Shown one piece after another: positions 1 through 8,141 of a DNA stretch of 21,502 nucleotides. Origin of the DNA: JAKJGV01 sp964617565 (GTDB lineage: Bacteria > Verrucomicrobiota > Kiritimatiellia > CAIQIC01 > JAGNIJ01). Each line of letters starts with the position of its first letter. Positions within the stretch are counted from its first letter, which is position 1. The stretch covers positions 1-21,502 of the forward strand of contig CAZTYH010000054.1 of the NCBI GenBank assembly GCA_964617565.1, written 5' to 3'. Position numbers and translations under genes: made by a program. The notes beneath the pieces are model-generated. The model did not search any database and was not told where the DNA came from. It saw only the letters and a program-made list of their open reading frames with translations.

Positions 1-645
1 ACGGTGACGGATTATATTGTTGTGCATGGCCGCGGCGTACTGAACACAGCCATTTACTGCTCGCTCTCGGTGCTGTTCGCCCTGCTTGTGAATCCTCTGG
101 CGGCCTACGCGTTGAGCCGCTACCGCATGAAATCGAATTACAAGATCCTGTTGTTCCTCATGCTCACGATGGCGTTTCCGCCGATGGTGACGCAGATCCC
201 GGTGTTCCTGATGTTGCGACAGTTCCGGCTCCTGAATACGTTTGCCGCCTTGATTCTGCCGGCGCTGGCCAACGGGTATTCGATTTTCCTGCTCAAGGGC
301 TTTTTCGATTCGCTGCCGCGCGAGCTGTATGAAAACGCGCAACTGGACGGGGCGGGGGAATGGACGATGTTCTGGCGCATTACGATGGCTCTTTCGAAGC
401 CGATTCTGGCGGTGATCGCATTGCAGGCGTTCACGATGGCCTACGCGAATTTCATGTATGCCCTTTTGATCTGCCAGGACGAGCGGATGTGGACGTTGAT
501 GGTATGGCTGTACCAGTTGCAGGAACGCAGCGGCCCCGGCGTGATTCATGCGTCGCTGTTGATCGCGGCAATCCCGACCTTCGCCGTATTCGTGCTGTGC
601 CAGAAGATCATCCTCCGCGGCATCGTCGTGCCGGTGGAGAGGTAG
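1..645 (+). CDS. Carbohydrate ABC transporter permease (MalG-type), 5' end outside window
   Basis: Inner-membrane permease of a binding-protein-dependent ABC importer, most likely for a sugar or oligosaccharide. About 213 residues are visible. MalG-family permeases usually have about 270-280, so the first transmembrane segments lie upstream of the window and the GTG at position 4 is probably not the true start. Visible are several hydrophobic segments, an AAYALSRYRM stretch typical of the family just after the first visible helix, and the cytoplasmic EAA loop (ENAQLDGAGEWTMFWRI, residues about 109-125) that docks on the ATPase. The C-terminus GIVVPVER is the common short tail. The partner permease and binding protein would be expected upstream. 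The substrate cannot be read from the sequence. The gene converges on vapC. Confidence 0.9.
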   Translation, partial: TVTDYIVVHGRGVLNTAIYCSLSVLFALLVNPLAAYALSRYRMKSNYKILLFLMLTMAFPPMVTQIPVFLMLRQFRLLNTFAALILPALANGYSIFLLKGFFDSLPRELYENAQLDGAGEWTMFWRITMALSKPILAVIALQAFTMAYANFMYALLICQDERMWTLMVWLYQLQERSGPGVIHASLLIAAIPTFAVFVLCQKIILRGIVVPVER

Positions 646-691
646 CAGGGATGCGAGATACGGCAAGCGGGATTCGAGATGCCCAGAATCT
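646..691. repeat. Short degenerate repeat abutting the permease stop codon
   Basis: Immediately after the permease TAG the sequence contains GGGATGCGAGAT followed by GGGATTCGAGATGC, two diverged copies of a GGGATnCGAGAT-like unit. Similar wording (GAGATGCGGGA) appears on the minus strand just after the stop codon at 11987. No hairpin followed by a T-run is visible. This is a low-complexity intergenic repeat of unknown function. Confidence 0.45.
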
Positions 692-1087
692 CTATGGGGC
701 ATTCCAGAGCAACAAGCCGGCAATGTTTTCGAAATGCTTGTCGTAGGTCACAAGGAATGCGCCGGACTCCATTGCCTGTGCGGCAATCCAGATGTCGTTG
801 ATCGGGATGGGCTTGCCAGCTTTTTTAAGCCGATGCATTACTTCCGCAAAGATTTCGGCTGTCTTGATTGTCGCCGGAAGCATGAGAACGGTCTCTCTCT
901 CAAGGAATTCATCCAGCAGTTTGCGATTCTGATGTTCGCGCGCGCCGCCTTTGAATCCGGCAAGCAGTTCGCCTATAACCACAACGGGCAGGTAAACGCA
1001 TTCGGCATCGGACAAAACTGTTAATACTTCCCGGCTTCCAGCAAGCAGGCGTGTATAGGCGTTGGTATCCAGCGCAATCTTTTTCAT
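692..1087 (-). CDS. vapC: VapC-family PIN-domain toxin
   Basis: Probable endoribonuclease toxin of a type II toxin-antitoxin system; known VapC proteins cleave tRNA or rRNA with Mg2+. It has 131 residues, normal for the family. The PIN acidic residues are all visible: D7 in LDTNAYTRL, E40 in VVIGELLAG, D98 in INDIWIAAQA and D116 in VTYDKHFENI, so the active site appears intact. Its ATG begins at the very next base after the antitoxin TAG, indicating translational coupling. The closest pattern is the VapC of the VapC4/FitB-like group (DTNAY...GEL...NDIWIAA). RNA target unknown. It converges on the ABC permease gene with a 46-nt gap. Confidence 0.92.
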   Translation of the reverse strand: MKKIALDTNAYTRLLAGSREVLTVLSDAECVYLPVVVIGELLAGFKGGAREHQNRKLLDEFLERETVLMLPATIKTAEIFAEVMHRLKKAGKPIPINDIWIAAQAMESGAFLVTYDKHFENIAGLLLWNAP

Positions 1088-1345
1088 CTACCGCCAGTCC
1101 TCCGCATCAATGCGCTCAAATTCGCGAGTCTTCTTGTCAAATTCGCGCTTCTGATCGGGGGACCAGGCGCCGCAAAACCGGGCGAATTCGTCGTGTCGGC
1201 GTCCGCTGGGCGAAGGCTTGACTCCCAACGATTCCGCCAGCAGTTGCTTGATAATCCTGTTCCTGCTTTGGCCTTTTGCCTTGGCTTGCCGGTCAATCAG
1301 ACCCAGCAGATGGCTGTCCAGGTTGTGAATGCTGAGTGTCTTCAT
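1088..1345 (-). CDS. vapB: VapB/FitA-like ribbon-helix-helix antitoxin
   Basis: This is the 85-residue partner of the PIN toxin. The N-terminal half (KTLSIHNLDSHLLGLIDRQA, then KGQSRNRIIKQLLAESLG) has the strand-helix-helix pattern of Arc/MetJ-type DNA-binding antitoxins. The C-terminal half (RHDEFARFCGAWSPDQKREF, ending IDAEDW) resembles the tail that wraps the PIN active site in FitA/VapB proteins. The start ATG is preceded at good spacing by GAGG (minus strand), supporting this start. The stop codon directly abuts the toxin ATG. Such antitoxins usually repress their own operon; the upstream region has suitable dyads. Confidence 0.88.
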   Translation of the reverse strand: MKTLSIHNLDSHLLGLIDRQAKAKGQSRNRIIKQLLAESLGVKPSPSGRRHDEFARFCGAWSPDQKREFDKKTREFERIDAEDWR

Positions 1346-1430
1346 GTATGCCTCAAATATCTATAATAATGATTCACTAAATGAATCGTTTTGTAAATCA
1401 TAATTATTAAATAATGAATCATCTATCATT
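1346..1430 (-). promoter_or_regulatory. AT-rich vapBC upstream region with TGATTCA dyads (probable operator)
   Basis: This stretch is strikingly AT-rich in a GC-rich window. It contains three TGATTCA/TGAATC-type half-sites: GATTCA at 1371-1376 and TGAATC at 1382-1387 form a perfect inverted repeat with a 5-base spacer, and TGAATCAT at 1415-1422 is the inverse of ATGATTCA at 1369-1376. Ribbon-helix-helix antitoxins bind such dyads, so an autoregulatory operator is likely. AT-rich -10-like words (for example TATTAT on the minus strand) lie nearby, but I cannot fix a single promoter. Confidence 0.6.
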
Positions 1431-1614
1431 CCAAAGCCTGAGCTTCTCTCAGGGCTGAGGCATCTCTTTGAAGGCGAGCGGGTAACCCCTTTTGGAGATC
1501 CCTCCGGTTCGCTCGGAAGCTCCCGTCGGGATGACATCTGAATGAACGAGTTTTACGCGTCGGGAATCAACGTTTCATCCAGAAACCCGAAACCTGACAC
1601 CTGAAACCTTGCTT
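1431..1614. other. Intergenic region with dispersed-repeat-like sequence
   Basis: No gene is visible in the 184 nt between vapBC and the 3' end of dnaE. It contains a degenerate inverted segment around 1495-1540, with ATCCC at 1498-1502 and GGGAT at 1528-1532 around a TTCGCTCGG-containing core, ending GGGATGACATC. Next to dnaE lies a 28-nt C/A-rich segment (1582-1609, containing CCTGACACCTGAAACC) that also occurs in diverged form at 11944-11971. Neither looks like a classical terminator with a T-run. Confidence 0.5.
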
Positions 1615-4600
1615 CTATCCATCCTGCCTGCGCATCCACGGCTTGCCGTTGCGGCCACCGTTCGCGCGTCGGCAGGGGCGTTTGTCCACGGCGATGTACA
1701 CGCTGTCTTCGCCGACGGCATGCTCGATGTCCAGCACCAGCGTTTCCGTGGCCGCGACCTTGAAGGAGCGCTCCGCGTTCACAAAGACTTTTTCGCCGGA
1801 CGGAAACACGAGGCAGAGCGTCACGGGGGTTTCGCCGGGATGGCGGGTCAGGATTTCGCGGATCTGGCGGAGCTTCTCGTCATCGGCGCCGACGGCGGGT
1901 ATATGGATGCTCACCCGCTCGGCAAAATAACGATGGGCATCCTTCAAGGGATAAACTTCGGCGGCCTTGATGCTGGCCTGTTGTTCTTCCTTCGCGACTT
2001 CGCCGCATACGACAACCGGCGCCTCGTTATGCAGGAATACGCCATAATCGCGGTAGGCTTCAGGGAACACCTTGATCTCGACCGATGCGTTCAGATCCTC
2101 GAGCCTGAACGTGGCCCACGGCTCCTGCGTTTTCTTCGTGAGACGCTTCTCCATCTGTGAAACAAGCCCGCCGATGCGCGTCAATCCGCCCGCCTCCATG
2201 TTTTCCAGCGCGCGCGCATCGGCGAGACAGAACTTCTTCAGCGCCCATTCGTGCGCGGTGAGCGGATGCCCCGAAATATAAAAGCCGAGCAGGTTGCGTT
2301 CCTCGGAAAGCATTGTGCTTTCGGGCCACGGATCGGACTGCGGAAGAATATCGTCGGAATCGTAATTTCCCTGCGGCGCAAGCGCTTCGAAAAGATTGGC
2401 CTGGCCTGATTGCCGGTCGCGCTGGCGGCGGTTTGCATGGCTGAGCACGGTGTCTATTCCGTTGAACAGGCGGCCGCGCGAGATATGCGTGAAGTCGAAC
2501 GCGCCGCACTTGATCAATCCCTCCAGCGTCTTCCGGTTGACTGCCTGCGTATCCACGCGACAGCAGAAATCAACAAAACCTGTATAGGGGCCATTTGCTT
2601 TCCGCTCTTTAACCAGCGCCTCCACGGCGCCCGCGCCGATGGTCTTAACGCCGGCGAGCCCGAACCGGATGCCGTTGCCCTCCGGCTTGAACGGAACGAC
2701 ACTGTCGTTGACATTCGGAGGCAGCACTTCGATTCCCATTTCCTTCGACTCCGCGACGAGGACGGGCAGCTTGTCGAAGTTTCCGATTTCGCTTGTCAGC
2801 AGGGCGGCCATGAATTCGACGGGGAAGTGAGCTTTCAAGTAAGCGGTCTGATACGACAAAATCGCGTACGCTGCGCTGTGCGATTTGTTGAAACCGTATC
2901 CGGCGAACCGCTCGATGTTGTCGAAAATCTTTTCCGTCTTGGGCTTGGGGATGCGATTGGTTTTCAGGCAACCCTGCACGAAGGTGTCGCGCATGCGGGC
3001 CATCTCTTTCGGATCCTTCTTGCCCATGGCGCGACGAAGGATGTCGCCCTGGCCGAGGCTGAATCCGGCCAGTACGTTGGCTGCCTGTTGTACCTGTTCC
3101 TGGTAAAGCATCACGCCGTATGTTTCCTTCAAAACCGGCTCGAGCAGGGGATGGTCATAGACGATCTGCACTTTGCCGTGCTTCCGGTTTACGTAATCGT
3201 CCAACATGTTCATCGGGCCGGGCCGGAAAAGGGCGATCATCGCAATCAGGTCCTCGAACCGCGTCAATCCGATGCGCCGGAGCAGGTCGCGCATGCCCTT
3301 GCTTTCAACCTGGAACACGCCGACGGTATCGCCCCGGTTGAGCAACTCGAACGTCGCCGCGTCGTCCATCGGGAGGTTCGACATGTCCAGATCGAGGCCC
3401 TTGGTCATGCGCACATTGTCCACGGCGTCCTGGATCACGGTCAGCGTCTTCAAGCCGAGGAAATCCATCTTCAACAGGCCGACCAGTCCCAGCGGCTTCA
3501 TTTCGAACTGCGTGATCGTTTCACCTTCTTTGTCGCGCGTGAGCGGCACGATTTCGATCAGCGGCTTTTCGCCGATCACCACGCCCGCGGCGTGCGTGCC
3601 GGGATTGCGTGGAAGCCCCTCCAGCACAGGGGCATATTTCATGATGCGCTTCGCGTTCGGGTTCGTCTCGCAGGCTTTCCGGAAATCGGGGCTCAGCTTG
3701 AGCGCGTTGGTCAGCGTCATACCCGGGTCTTCGGGGATCATCTTGGCGAGGAGGTCGCATTCCTTCAGCGGGATTTCCAGTACGCGCCCGATGTCGCGAA
3801 TGACCGTTTTCGCGCCCAGTGTCCCGAAAGTGATGATCTGCGCGACGTTGTCGCGCCCGTATTTCTGCCGCACGTATTCGATCACTTCGCCTCGCCGGTT
3901 CTGGCAGAAATCAATATCGAAGTCCGGCGGCGATACGCGCTCGGGGTTGAGGAAGCGCTCGAAAATCAGGTTGTATCGAAGTGGATCAATGCCCGTAATG
4001 CCAAGCGCGTATGCGACGATGCTTCCCGCGCCGGAACCGCGGCCGGGGCCGACCGGGATGTTCTGTTCGTGGGCGAAGCGGATGAAATCCCAGACGACGA
4101 GGAAGTAGTTGATGAACCCGGTCTGCTCGATCACCTTGAACTCGAATTCGGCGCGCTCGCGAATCTTCTTTTCCTCCGCGTTCGCCGGGTGATCGAAGTC
4201 CTTGATTCCATATCGCCGGCAAAGGCCCTCGCCGGTGAGCTTCCAGAGATAGCTCTTCTGGTCCGTTTTGCCCGGCACCTCGTACTGCGGGAAGTGGAGT
4301 TCCTTTTCGAGCCGGAGGTCCACCTTGCACCGCTCGGCAATCTCCATCGTGTTCGCGAGGGCCTCGGGGTGATCGGGAAAAAGCGCCTGCATTTCCTCGC
4401 CGCTCTTCATGAAGAACTGGTCCGACTGGTAACGCATGCGTTTCGGATCGGTCATGACGGTCTGCGTCTGCAGGCAGAGCAGCACTTCGTGCGCCTCGGC
4501 GTGTTCAGGCTTCAGGTAATGCACGTCGTTCGTGGCAACGATCGGCAGCTTGAGCTTGCGGGCGACTTCCAGGATGTGGCGGTTCGCCGTGCGCTGTTCG

Positions 4601-5154
4601 GCGATGCCGTGATCCTGCAGTTCGAGGAAGAAATTGCCTTTCCCCATGATCTCTGCGTAGGTCCCCGCCGCCTTGACGGCTGCCTCCATGTTGCCCTCGG
4701 CGCATGCGCCGGTGACTTCTCCCTTTAGACAGCTCGAAAGTGCGATGAGCCCCTTCGAGTGTCGGCTGAGGAGATCCTTGTCTATGCGCGGCTTGTAGTA
4801 GAACCCCTCGAGATGCGCCAGCGACACGAGCCGGATCAGGTTCTGGTAGCCGGTATCGTTTTCAGCGAGAAGCACAAGATGGTTTGCGTACGACTTGCCG
4901 GACTCCGTTTTCCGGTCCTGCATCCGGCCGGTCGCGACATAGACTTCGCAGCCGAGGATCGGCTTGACCCCGGCGCTCTTAGCCTGTTTGTAGAAGTCCA
5001 CCACGCCGAACAGCGTACCGTGATCGGTGATCGCCACCGCGGTCATGCCCATCTCCTGCGCCGTGGTCATGACGCGATCCACCTGGCAGGCGCCGTCGAG
5101 CAGGCTGTACTCCGTGTGGAAGTGCAGATGCGTAAAAGGAACGTTCTTAGCCAT
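1615..5154 (-). CDS. dnaE: DNA polymerase III alpha subunit (DnaE1)
   Basis: Catalytic subunit of the replicative DNA polymerase: a C-family polymerase of 1179 residues, close to the E. coli length of 1160. Domain order: PHP domain (HLHFHTEYSLLDGA, residues 9-22; ITDHGTLFG near 42-50), palm with GPGRGSGAGS (369-378) and the catalytic aspartates in PPDFDIDFC (D411, D413) and KMDFLGL (D564), fingers with FRPGP and the GYGFNKSHSAAYA segment, an internal beta-clamp-binding motif QANLF (918-922), and a C-terminal OB fold (about 990-1070). The start at 5154 is chosen because MAKNVPFTHLHFHTEYS matches the family N-terminus. AGAGG precedes ATG, and a promoter-like pair lies immediately upstream. It diverges from fusA; no operon partner is seen. 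Confidence 0.97.
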   Translation of the reverse strand: MAKNVPFTHLHFHTEYSLLDGACQVDRVMTTAQEMGMTAVAITDHGTLFGVVDFYKQAKSAGVKPILGCEVYVATGRMQDRKTESGKSYANHLVLLAENDTGYQNLIRLVSLAHLEGFYYKPRIDKDLLSRHSKGLIALSSCLKGEVTGACAEGNMEAAVKAAGTYAEIMGKGNFFLELQDHGIAEQRTANRHILEVARKLKLPIVATNDVHYLKPEHAEAHEVLLCLQTQTVMTDPKRMRYQSDQFFMKSGEEMQALFPDHPEALANTMEIAERCKVDLRLEKELHFPQYEVPGKTDQKSYLWKLTGEGLCRRYGIKDFDHPANAEEKKIRERAEFEFKVIEQTGFINYFLVVWDFIRFAHEQNIPVGPGRGSGAGSIVAYALGITGIDPLRYNLIFERFLNPERVSPPDFDIDFCQNRRGEVIEYVRQKYGRDNVAQIITFGTLGAKTVIRDIGRVLEIPLKECDLLAKMIPEDPGMTLTNALKLSPDFRKACETNPNAKRIMKYAPVLEGLPRNPGTHAAGVVIGEKPLIEIVPLTRDKEGETITQFEMKPLGLVGLLKMDFLGLKTLTVIQDAVDNVRMTKGLDLDMSNLPMDDAATFELLNRGDTVGVFQVESKGMRDLLRRIGLTRFEDLIAMIALFRPGPMNMLDDYVNRKHGKVQIVYDHPLLEPVLKETYGVMLYQEQVQQAANVLAGFSLGQGDILRRAMGKKDPKEMARMRDTFVQGCLKTNRIPKPKTEKIFDNIERFAGYGFNKSHSAAYAILSYQTAYLKAHFPVEFMAALLTSEIGNFDKLPVLVAESKEMGIEVLPPNVNDSVVPFKPEGNGIRFGLAGVKTIGAGAVEALVKERKANGPYTGFVDFCCRVDTQAVNRKTLEGLIKCGAFDFTHISRGRLFNGIDTVLSHANRRQRDRQSGQANLFEALAPQGNYDSDDILPQSDPWPESTMLSEERNLLGFYISGHPLTAHEWALKKFCLADARALENMEAGGLTRIGGLVSQMEKRLTKKTQEPWATFRLEDLNASVEIKVFPEAYRDYGVFLHNEAPVVVCGEVAKEEQQASIKAAEVYPLKDAHRYFAERVSIHIPAVGADDEKLRQIREILTRHPGETPVTLCLVFPSGEKVFVNAERSFKVAATETLVLDIEHAVGEDSVYIAVDKRPCRRANGGRNGKPWMRRQDG

Positions 5155-5202
5155 TGTGATCCTCTTATACTCCAGCCTGCGCGACGATGCAAAGAGAAGA
5201 GA
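5155..5202 (-). promoter_or_regulatory. Candidate dnaE promoter very close to the start codon
   Basis: On the minus strand TTGCAT (5187-5192) is followed after exactly 17 nt by TATAAG (5164-5169), a good sigma-70-like arrangement. Only 9 nt separate the -10 hexamer from the dnaE ATG. Transcription from here would leave a leader of only about 2-3 nt. An AGAGG Shine-Dalgarno-like word overlaps the -10 hexamer, so it could be used only from another promoter further upstream, towards or inside the N gap. Confidence 0.5.
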
Positions 5203-5302
5203 NNNNNNNNNNNNNNNNNNNNNNNNNNNNNNNNNNNNNNNNNNNNNNNNNNNNNNNNNNNNNNNNNNNNNNNNNNNNNNNNNNNNNNNNNNNNNNNNNN
5301 NN
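5203..5302. other. Assembly gap (100 N)
   Basis: A run of exactly 100 N, the conventional placeholder for a scaffold gap of unknown size. It hides the divergent promoter region between dnaE and fusA and the first few codons of fusA. Confidence 0.98.
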
Positions 5303-7369
5303 TCGAAAATTAGAAACATCGGCATCATGGCGCACATTGATGCAGGAAAGACAACCTGCTCCGAGCGCGTGCTTTTTTTTACGGGAAAGACCCATAAATT
5401 GGGGGAGGTTCACGATGGCGCGGCGCAAATGGACTGGATGCCACAGGAGCGCGAGCGCGGCATCACGATCACATCCGCAGCCACCAGCACCGAATGGCGT
5501 GGGCATCGGATCACGTTGATTGATACGCCCGGACACGTGGATTTCACGGTTGAAGTAGAGCGCAGCTTGCGCATCCTGGACGGAGCGATTGCGCTTTTCT
5601 GCGCGGTCGGCGGTGTTGAACCGCAGTCGGAAAAGGTCTGGAACCAGAGCGAGAAGTATAACGTTCCGAAGCTCGCTTTCATTAATAAGATGGACCGCAT
5701 CGGCGCCGATTTCTTCGGGGTGCTCGAGGAAATCCAGAAAGAACTGGGCGCCAACGCCGTGCCCGTCGTCGTGCCGATCGGCAAGGAAGATTCCTTTTGC
5801 GGGGTCATAGATCTTGTCAAGATGTGTGCCGTATATTACGACGAAACCTCGCAGGGCACCGAAATCCGCGAAGAGCCCATCCCCGCCGACAAGATGGAAA
5901 AGGCCAGGAAATGGCGCGCTTTTCTCGTCGAAAAATGCGCGGAACAGGACGATGCATTGCTTGAAAAATTCATCGAGCAGGGGGACCTCACCGAAGCTGA
6001 AATCTGGTCCATTCTCCGCCGCGCCACCATCGCACAGCGTGTTGTGCCCGTGTATTGCGGGTCCGCTTTCAAAAACAAGGGCATCCAGCGCCTGCTCGAC
6101 GGCGTTATCAACTGCCTGCCTGCCCCGAACGAGATTCCGCCGATTATCTGCGCGCGCGAGGCCGATGAAAACATGCGCGAGCCGACGGACGAATCGCCGT
6201 TTTCCGCTCTTTCGTTCAAGATCATGGCCGATAAGCATATGGGCAAGCTGACCTATATCCGCATCTACTCCGGCACATTGCAGCAAGGGGATGTCGTCTA
6301 TAACAGCACGCGCGACAAAACCCAGCGTATCAGCCGGATATTTCGAATGCATGCCAACCGGCAGGAAGTCATCGAAAAAGCGTTCTGCGGCGATATCGTG
6401 GCGGTCGTCGGACTTTCCGATACGCGCACGGGAGATACGATTTGCCACGAGGATCATCCCATTCATCTGGAAGCGATCGAATTCCCGGCGCCCGTCGTAT
6501 CCATCAGCATTTCGCCGGAGAGCCAGGCCGATAACGAACGGCTGAGCGAGGCCCTGCACAAGCTGGCGGAAGAGGATCCGACTTTTACCGTGAGCTTCGA
6601 TGCGGAAACGTCGGAAACCATTATTTCCGGCATGGGCGAGTTGCATCTCGAAATTATTGTGGACCGCCTGAAGCGCGAGTTCAACGTGTCCGCCAAGGTC
6701 GGACGCCCCGAAGTGGCCTATCGCGAAACCGCGACGGTGGCGACCGAGGGTGAAGGGAAGTACATCAAGCAGTCGGGCGGCCGCGGCCAATATGGTCATG
6801 TCTTCCTGCGGGTTGAGCCGCTCGATCCCGGCAAGGGGTTCGAGTTCGTCAACGCAGTCGTGGGCGGACGTATTCCCCAGAACTTCATTCCTTCTGTGGA
6901 GAAGGGCGTGATCGGTGCCATGGCGAAAGGTCCTTACGCCGGGTATCCCGTGGTGGATATGCGCGTGACCTTGACCGACGGTTCGTATCACGACGTGGAC
7001 TCCAACGACTTCGCGTTCCGCGAGGCGGGGCGCATTGCCTTCCAGGCCTTGTTCCTCAGAGGTTCGCCGGAACTGCTTGAGCCGGTGATGTCGGTCGAGG
7101 TGGTAACCCCGGAGGAATACATGGGGCCGGCCACCAGCTCGATCTGCCAGCGACGCGGACGCATCGAATCCATGGAAAAGAAGGGCGACATGCAGATCAT
7201 CGAGGGCATGGTGCCGCTCGCGGAAATGTTCGGCTATGCCAATGCCCTGCGTACCCTCACCCAGGGCCGGGCCACGTTTACCATGCATTTCGAGCATTAT
7301 GAGGCCGTGCCGGACGCAATCGCCGAGGAAATCGTCACGAAACGCAAGGCGGCAAAGAAGGTTCGCTGA
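5303..7369 (+). CDS. fusA: Elongation factor G, first codons lost in assembly gap
   Basis: Translational GTPase that moves tRNA and mRNA through the ribosome and helps recycle it. 688 residues are visible. They begin SKIRNIGIMAHIDAGKTT, so probably only about 5-10 residues are missing in the N gap. G1 is AHIDAGKTT, G2 RERGITITSAAT, G3 DTPGHVDF, G4 NKMD and G5 SAFKNKG. Domain IV has SGGRGQYGHVF and the tip loop GSYHDVDS; domain V has SSICQRRGRIESMEKKGD and LAEMFGYANALRTLTQGRA. All motifs needed for activity look intact. The gene is not accompanied by rpsL, rpsG or tuf, so it lies outside a classical str operon. It may be the sole EF-G or one of two paralogues. Confidence 0.95.
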   Translation, partial: SKIRNIGIMAHIDAGKTTCSERVLFFTGKTHKLGEVHDGAAQMDWMPQERERGITITSAATSTEWRGHRITLIDTPGHVDFTVEVERSLRILDGAIALFCAVGGVEPQSEKVWNQSEKYNVPKLAFINKMDRIGADFFGVLEEIQKELGANAVPVVVPIGKEDSFCGVIDLVKMCAVYYDETSQGTEIREEPIPADKMEKARKWRAFLVEKCAEQDDALLEKFIEQGDLTEAEIWSILRRATIAQRVVPVYCGSAFKNKGIQRLLDGVINCLPAPNEIPPIICAREADENMREPTDESPFSALSFKIMADKHMGKLTYIRIYSGTLQQGDVVYNSTRDKTQRISRIFRMHANRQEVIEKAFCGDIVAVVGLSDTRTGDTICHEDHPIHLEAIEFPAPVVSISISPESQADNERLSEALHKLAEEDPTFTVSFDAETSETIISGMGELHLEIIVDRLKREFNVSAKVGRPEVAYRETATVATEGEGKYIKQSGGRGQYGHVFLRVEPLDPGKGFEFVNAVVGGRIPQNFIPSVEKGVIGAMAKGPYAGYPVVDMRVTLTDGSYHDVDSNDFAFREAGRIAFQALFLRGSPELLEPVMSVEVVTPEEYMGPATSSICQRRGRIESMEKKGDMQIIEGMVPLAEMFGYANALRTLTQGRATFTMHFEHYEAVPDAIAEEIVTKRKAAKKVR

Positions 7370-7434
7370 TTCCGGTCTGCAAGGAAGTATCTTTTTCACT
7401 TGCCTCTGTGCGTATGGCTGAATACGGTTGACTA

Positions 7435-8109
7435 ATGACAACCGAGCAAGCGAGTTCCGCCATGACTGAAGCAAAAGTGAGAATCTTGATTCTTTGTATT
7501 CATCCTGAGCTGGGCGAGACGTTTCTTCAATGTGTCTGTCAGAATGTCTCGGGAACAAAGGGCGAAACCATTGTCGAAAATCGTCCCGTCTCCCTCGAGG
7601 TGCTTGCGGGCGATCCCCGGATGACGCCTAACTGGGATGAAACAATCAAGAAGGCAGACGCCGTTGCTTTGCTCATCCGTTTCCTCGACGTGATCTCCCT
7701 CGACAAGATCCGCGCCATTTACCGCCGCCTTCCGAGCGAACGTTCCTCCCCAATGGCGGTGATTCTCTTCCGGGAGGAAGGCGAAATTGATTTCAAGATG
7801 AGCTGTCCCGCATGCGGCCAGAAACTCTGGGTACGCGATACGGATATCGGGAAGCGCGGCCGTTGCCCGAACTGCAAGAAGGCGTTCAAGTTGCCTTCGC
7901 AATCGGGACACCTGAAGGCGCAACTCATGCTGCCCGATGCCGTTCCCGCTCTTACTGTCGTGCGTGGGAAGGCCGCTTCCTGCCGCGGCGCGTTGTCGAG
8001 CCTGTTGGCCTACCTGAAAGGCACGATCGTTCCGGGAGGCGAGCCGATTGACCAGGAAACGCTCAAGAAGACCACGGTACGCGTTCAGGTCCAGGACGGC
8101 GAAGGCTGA
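7435..8109 (+). CDS. Unknown protein: GTPase-like domain without P-loop Lys, with an inserted zinc ribbon
   Basis: I do not recognise this 224-residue protein as a named family. Residues about 14-120 read like a small Ras-like G domain. KVRILILCIHPELGETFLQC (14-33) sits where a P-loop would be, but GKT is replaced by G27-E28-T29. LEVLAGD is in the switch II position, ADAVALLIRF (74-83) resembles the strand after it, and MAVILFREEGEIDF (107-120) is where NKxD would be. A four-Cys zinc ribbon follows: C124, C127, C144, C147 (SCPACGQKLWV, then GKRGRCPNC). The C-terminal 75 residues are unassigned. Two in-frame ATGs (7435, 7462) are possible, neither with a clear ribosome-binding site. It is probably a cytoplasmic non-catalytic scaffold or regulator, which is inference. 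It lies 65 nt after fusA and may be co-transcribed. Confidence 0.6.
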   Translation: MTTEQASSAMTEAKVRILILCIHPELGETFLQCVCQNVSGTKGETIVENRPVSLEVLAGDPRMTPNWDETIKKADAVALLIRFLDVISLDKIRAIYRRLPSERSSPMAVILFREEGEIDFKMSCPACGQKLWVRDTDIGKRGRCPNCKKAFKLPSQSGHLKAQLMLPDAVPALTVVRGKAASCRGALSSLLAYLKGTIVPGGEPIDQETLKKTTVRVQVQDGEG

Positions 8110-8141
8110 TATCTCTGGCGGGGCCATCGCCTGAGTTTCGA

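Noticed and set aside
2410..4728. 772-codon open frame on the plus strand
   Set aside because: It lies entirely antisense to dnaE, whose motifs are unmistakable. Its translation has no recognisable domain and reflects GC-biased third positions.
5165..7558. 797-codon open frame on the minus strand
   Set aside because: Antisense to fusA and running through the N gap; no family features.
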